7,468 nucleotides of DNA, taken from assembly GCA_030050125.1 (NCBI GenBank), contig JASIJN010000040.1:1-7468 (forward strand), read 5' to 3'. The stretch comes from Streptosporangiaceae bacterium. GTDB lineage: Bacteria; Actinomycetota; Actinomycetes; Streptosporangiales; Streptosporangiaceae. Numbering within the stretch: the first letter of the stretch is position 1; each line of letters opens with the position of its first letter. A program made the translations under genes and the position numbers. Below the pieces are notes generated by a model that saw only the letters and a list, made by a program, of their open reading frames with translations, did not search any database and had not been told where the DNA came from. Shown piece by piece: positions 6,315 to 7,468 of the stretch.

Positions 6315-7468
6315 ATGTGCGGGATAGCGGGTACGGCCGGCTTCGGTGACGAGGAACTGGTCCGCGCCATGGCCGACACGATCGCCCACCGGGGCCCGGA
6401 CGGCGAGGGCTTCTACGACGGCGACGGGATCCACCTGGCCAACCGCCGCCTGGCCATCCAGGACGTGCCGGGCGGGACGCAGCCGATGGCCAACGAGGAC
6501 GGCTCGGTCATCGTCGTGTACAACGGCGAGATCTACAACTACCCCGAGCTTCGCGAGCTGGTCCTGGCCCGGGGCCACCGGCTGACCACCCACTGCGACA
6601 CCGAGGTCCTGCCGCACCTTTACGAGGACGAGGGGATCGCGTTCGCGGCCAGGCTCAACGGGATCTTCGCGTTCGCGCTGCTCGACCGCTCCCGCCAGAC
6701 GCTGCTGCTGGGCCGTGACCCGCTCGGCGTCAAGCCGCTGGTGTACACGATCCGCGACGGCAAGCTGGCGTTCGGGTCCGAGGCCAAGGCCGTCCTGGCC
6801 AGCGGCCTGGTCAGTCCCGAGATCGACGAGGCGAGCCTGCACCTGTCGATGAACGTCCGCTACATCCCCGGCGACCGGACGTTCTTCGCCGGCATCAGGC
6901 GCCTGCCGCCCGGGCACGTGCTGGAATTCACCGGCGGCCGGTCCCGGCTGCATCAGTACGCCGGCATCGACTGGACCCCGGACCCGTCACGCAGCAAGGA
7001 CGAGTGGCTCGAGGGGATCCGCCACCATTACGCCGAGGCGGTCAAGCGCCAGCTCATCTCCGACATCCCGGTCGGCGTCTCGCTGTCCGGCGGCATCGAC
7101 TCGAGCTCGATCGTCGCCATGCTCCGGCGCACCAGCAGCGGGCCCATCCGGACCTTCAGCCTCGGCTTCAACGAGCCCACCGACGAGACCGGCGACGCCA
7201 GGTTCGTGGCGCAGACCTACGGCACCGAGCACCAGGAGGTGGTGCTGCGCGAGCCCGCCCTGGCGCACCTGGCCGACGCGATCCGGCACACCGAGGAGCC
7301 CAAGGTCAACTCGCTGCAGCTGTACCTGCTGCACCGGTTCATCGGCCAGCACGTGCACGTGGTGCTGTCCGGCCTCGGCGGCGACGAGCTGTTCGCCGGC
7401 TACGACTTCTACGGCTACATGCTGCGGGCCGCCCGGCTCAGGCAGGGGGCGGCCGGCACCGCCGTGCG
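6315..7468 (+). CDS. asnB: Glutamine-hydrolysing asparagine synthetase-like amidotransferase (N-terminal 384 residues)
   Basis: The gene is cut by the right edge. The 384 residues seen are well over half of a typical 600-650-residue family member. The class II glutaminase domain (1 to about 210) starts with MCGIAG, so after Met removal Cys2 is the nucleophile. It carries HRGPDGEG (25-32), NRRLAI (43-48) and NGEIYN (70-75), which bind glutamine and form the oxyanion hole. The synthetase domain has the ATP pyrophosphatase loop SGGIDSS (258-264) and LSGLGGDELFAGY (351-363). Both active sites look intact. Relatives make asparagine, but many members in polysaccharide clusters are thought to amidate other carboxylates such as uronic acids. 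The segment HTEEPKVNS (325-333) leads into the region that shapes the acceptor site. Family membership is certain. True asparagine synthesis versus glycan amidation is open, and context favours the latter; the symbol denotes the family only. Confidence 0.92.
   Translation, partial: MCGIAGTAGFGDEELVRAMADTIAHRGPDGEGFYDGDGIHLANRRLAIQDVPGGTQPMANEDGSVIVVYNGEIYNYPELRELVLARGHRLTTHCDTEVLPHLYEDEGIAFAARLNGIFAFALLDRSRQTLLLGRDPLGVKPLVYTIRDGKLAFGSEAKAVLASGLVSPEIDEASLHLSMNVRYIPGDRTFFAGIRRLPPGHVLEFTGGRSRLHQYAGIDWTPDPSRSKDEWLEGIRHHYAEAVKRQLISDIPVGVSLSGGIDSSSIVAMLRRTSSGPIRTFSLGFNEPTDETGDARFVAQTYGTEHQEVVLREPALAHLADAIRHTEEPKVNSLQLYLLHRFIGQHVHVVLSGLGGDELFAGYDFYGYMLRAARLRQGAAGTAV

Overview
The window is GC-rich DNA with a very strong G/C bias at third codon positions, GTG as well as ATG starts, and long stop-free antisense frames. 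This points to a high-GC actinomycete. The genus cannot be told from the sequence. No tRNA, rRNA, CRISPR array, transposase or att site was seen.

Layout. Two gene groups diverge from a roughly 300-bp intergenic region at about 2958-3261. On the minus strand lie a 742-residue two-domain oxidoreductase (729-2957) and, 42 bp downstream of it, the N-terminal 228 residues of an OafA-type membrane acyltransferase that runs off the left edge (1-686). On the plus strand lie four tightly packed genes: an (alpha/alpha)-barrel protein of the kind found in polysaccharide clusters (VpsJ-like, 3262-4482), a class I SAM methyltransferase (4479-5258, overlapping the previous gene by 4 nt), a DUF354 protein with a GT-B-like architecture (5263-6309, after a 4-nt gap) and a glutamine-dependent asparagine-synthetase-like amidotransferase (6315 onward, running off the right edge). 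The start codons of the barrel protein and the methyltransferase were set from ribosome binding sites. Longer in-frame readings exist but are not supported.

How the genes may fit together. Sugar oxidoreductase, barrel protein, methyltransferase, DUF354/GT-B protein, AsnB-like amidotransferase and O-acyltransferase is a set typical of surface-polysaccharide or glycoconjugate biosynthesis. The simplest reading is a glycan locus. A sugar would be remodelled by redox chemistry, perhaps amidated on a uronic acid, methylated and O-acylated, with the DUF354 and barrel proteins in less understood steps. The grouping is seen directly. The shared pathway is inferred from family associations, and the chemical product is unknown. 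No flippase, polymerase or initiating glycosyltransferase lies inside the window, so the locus is probably cut at both ends.
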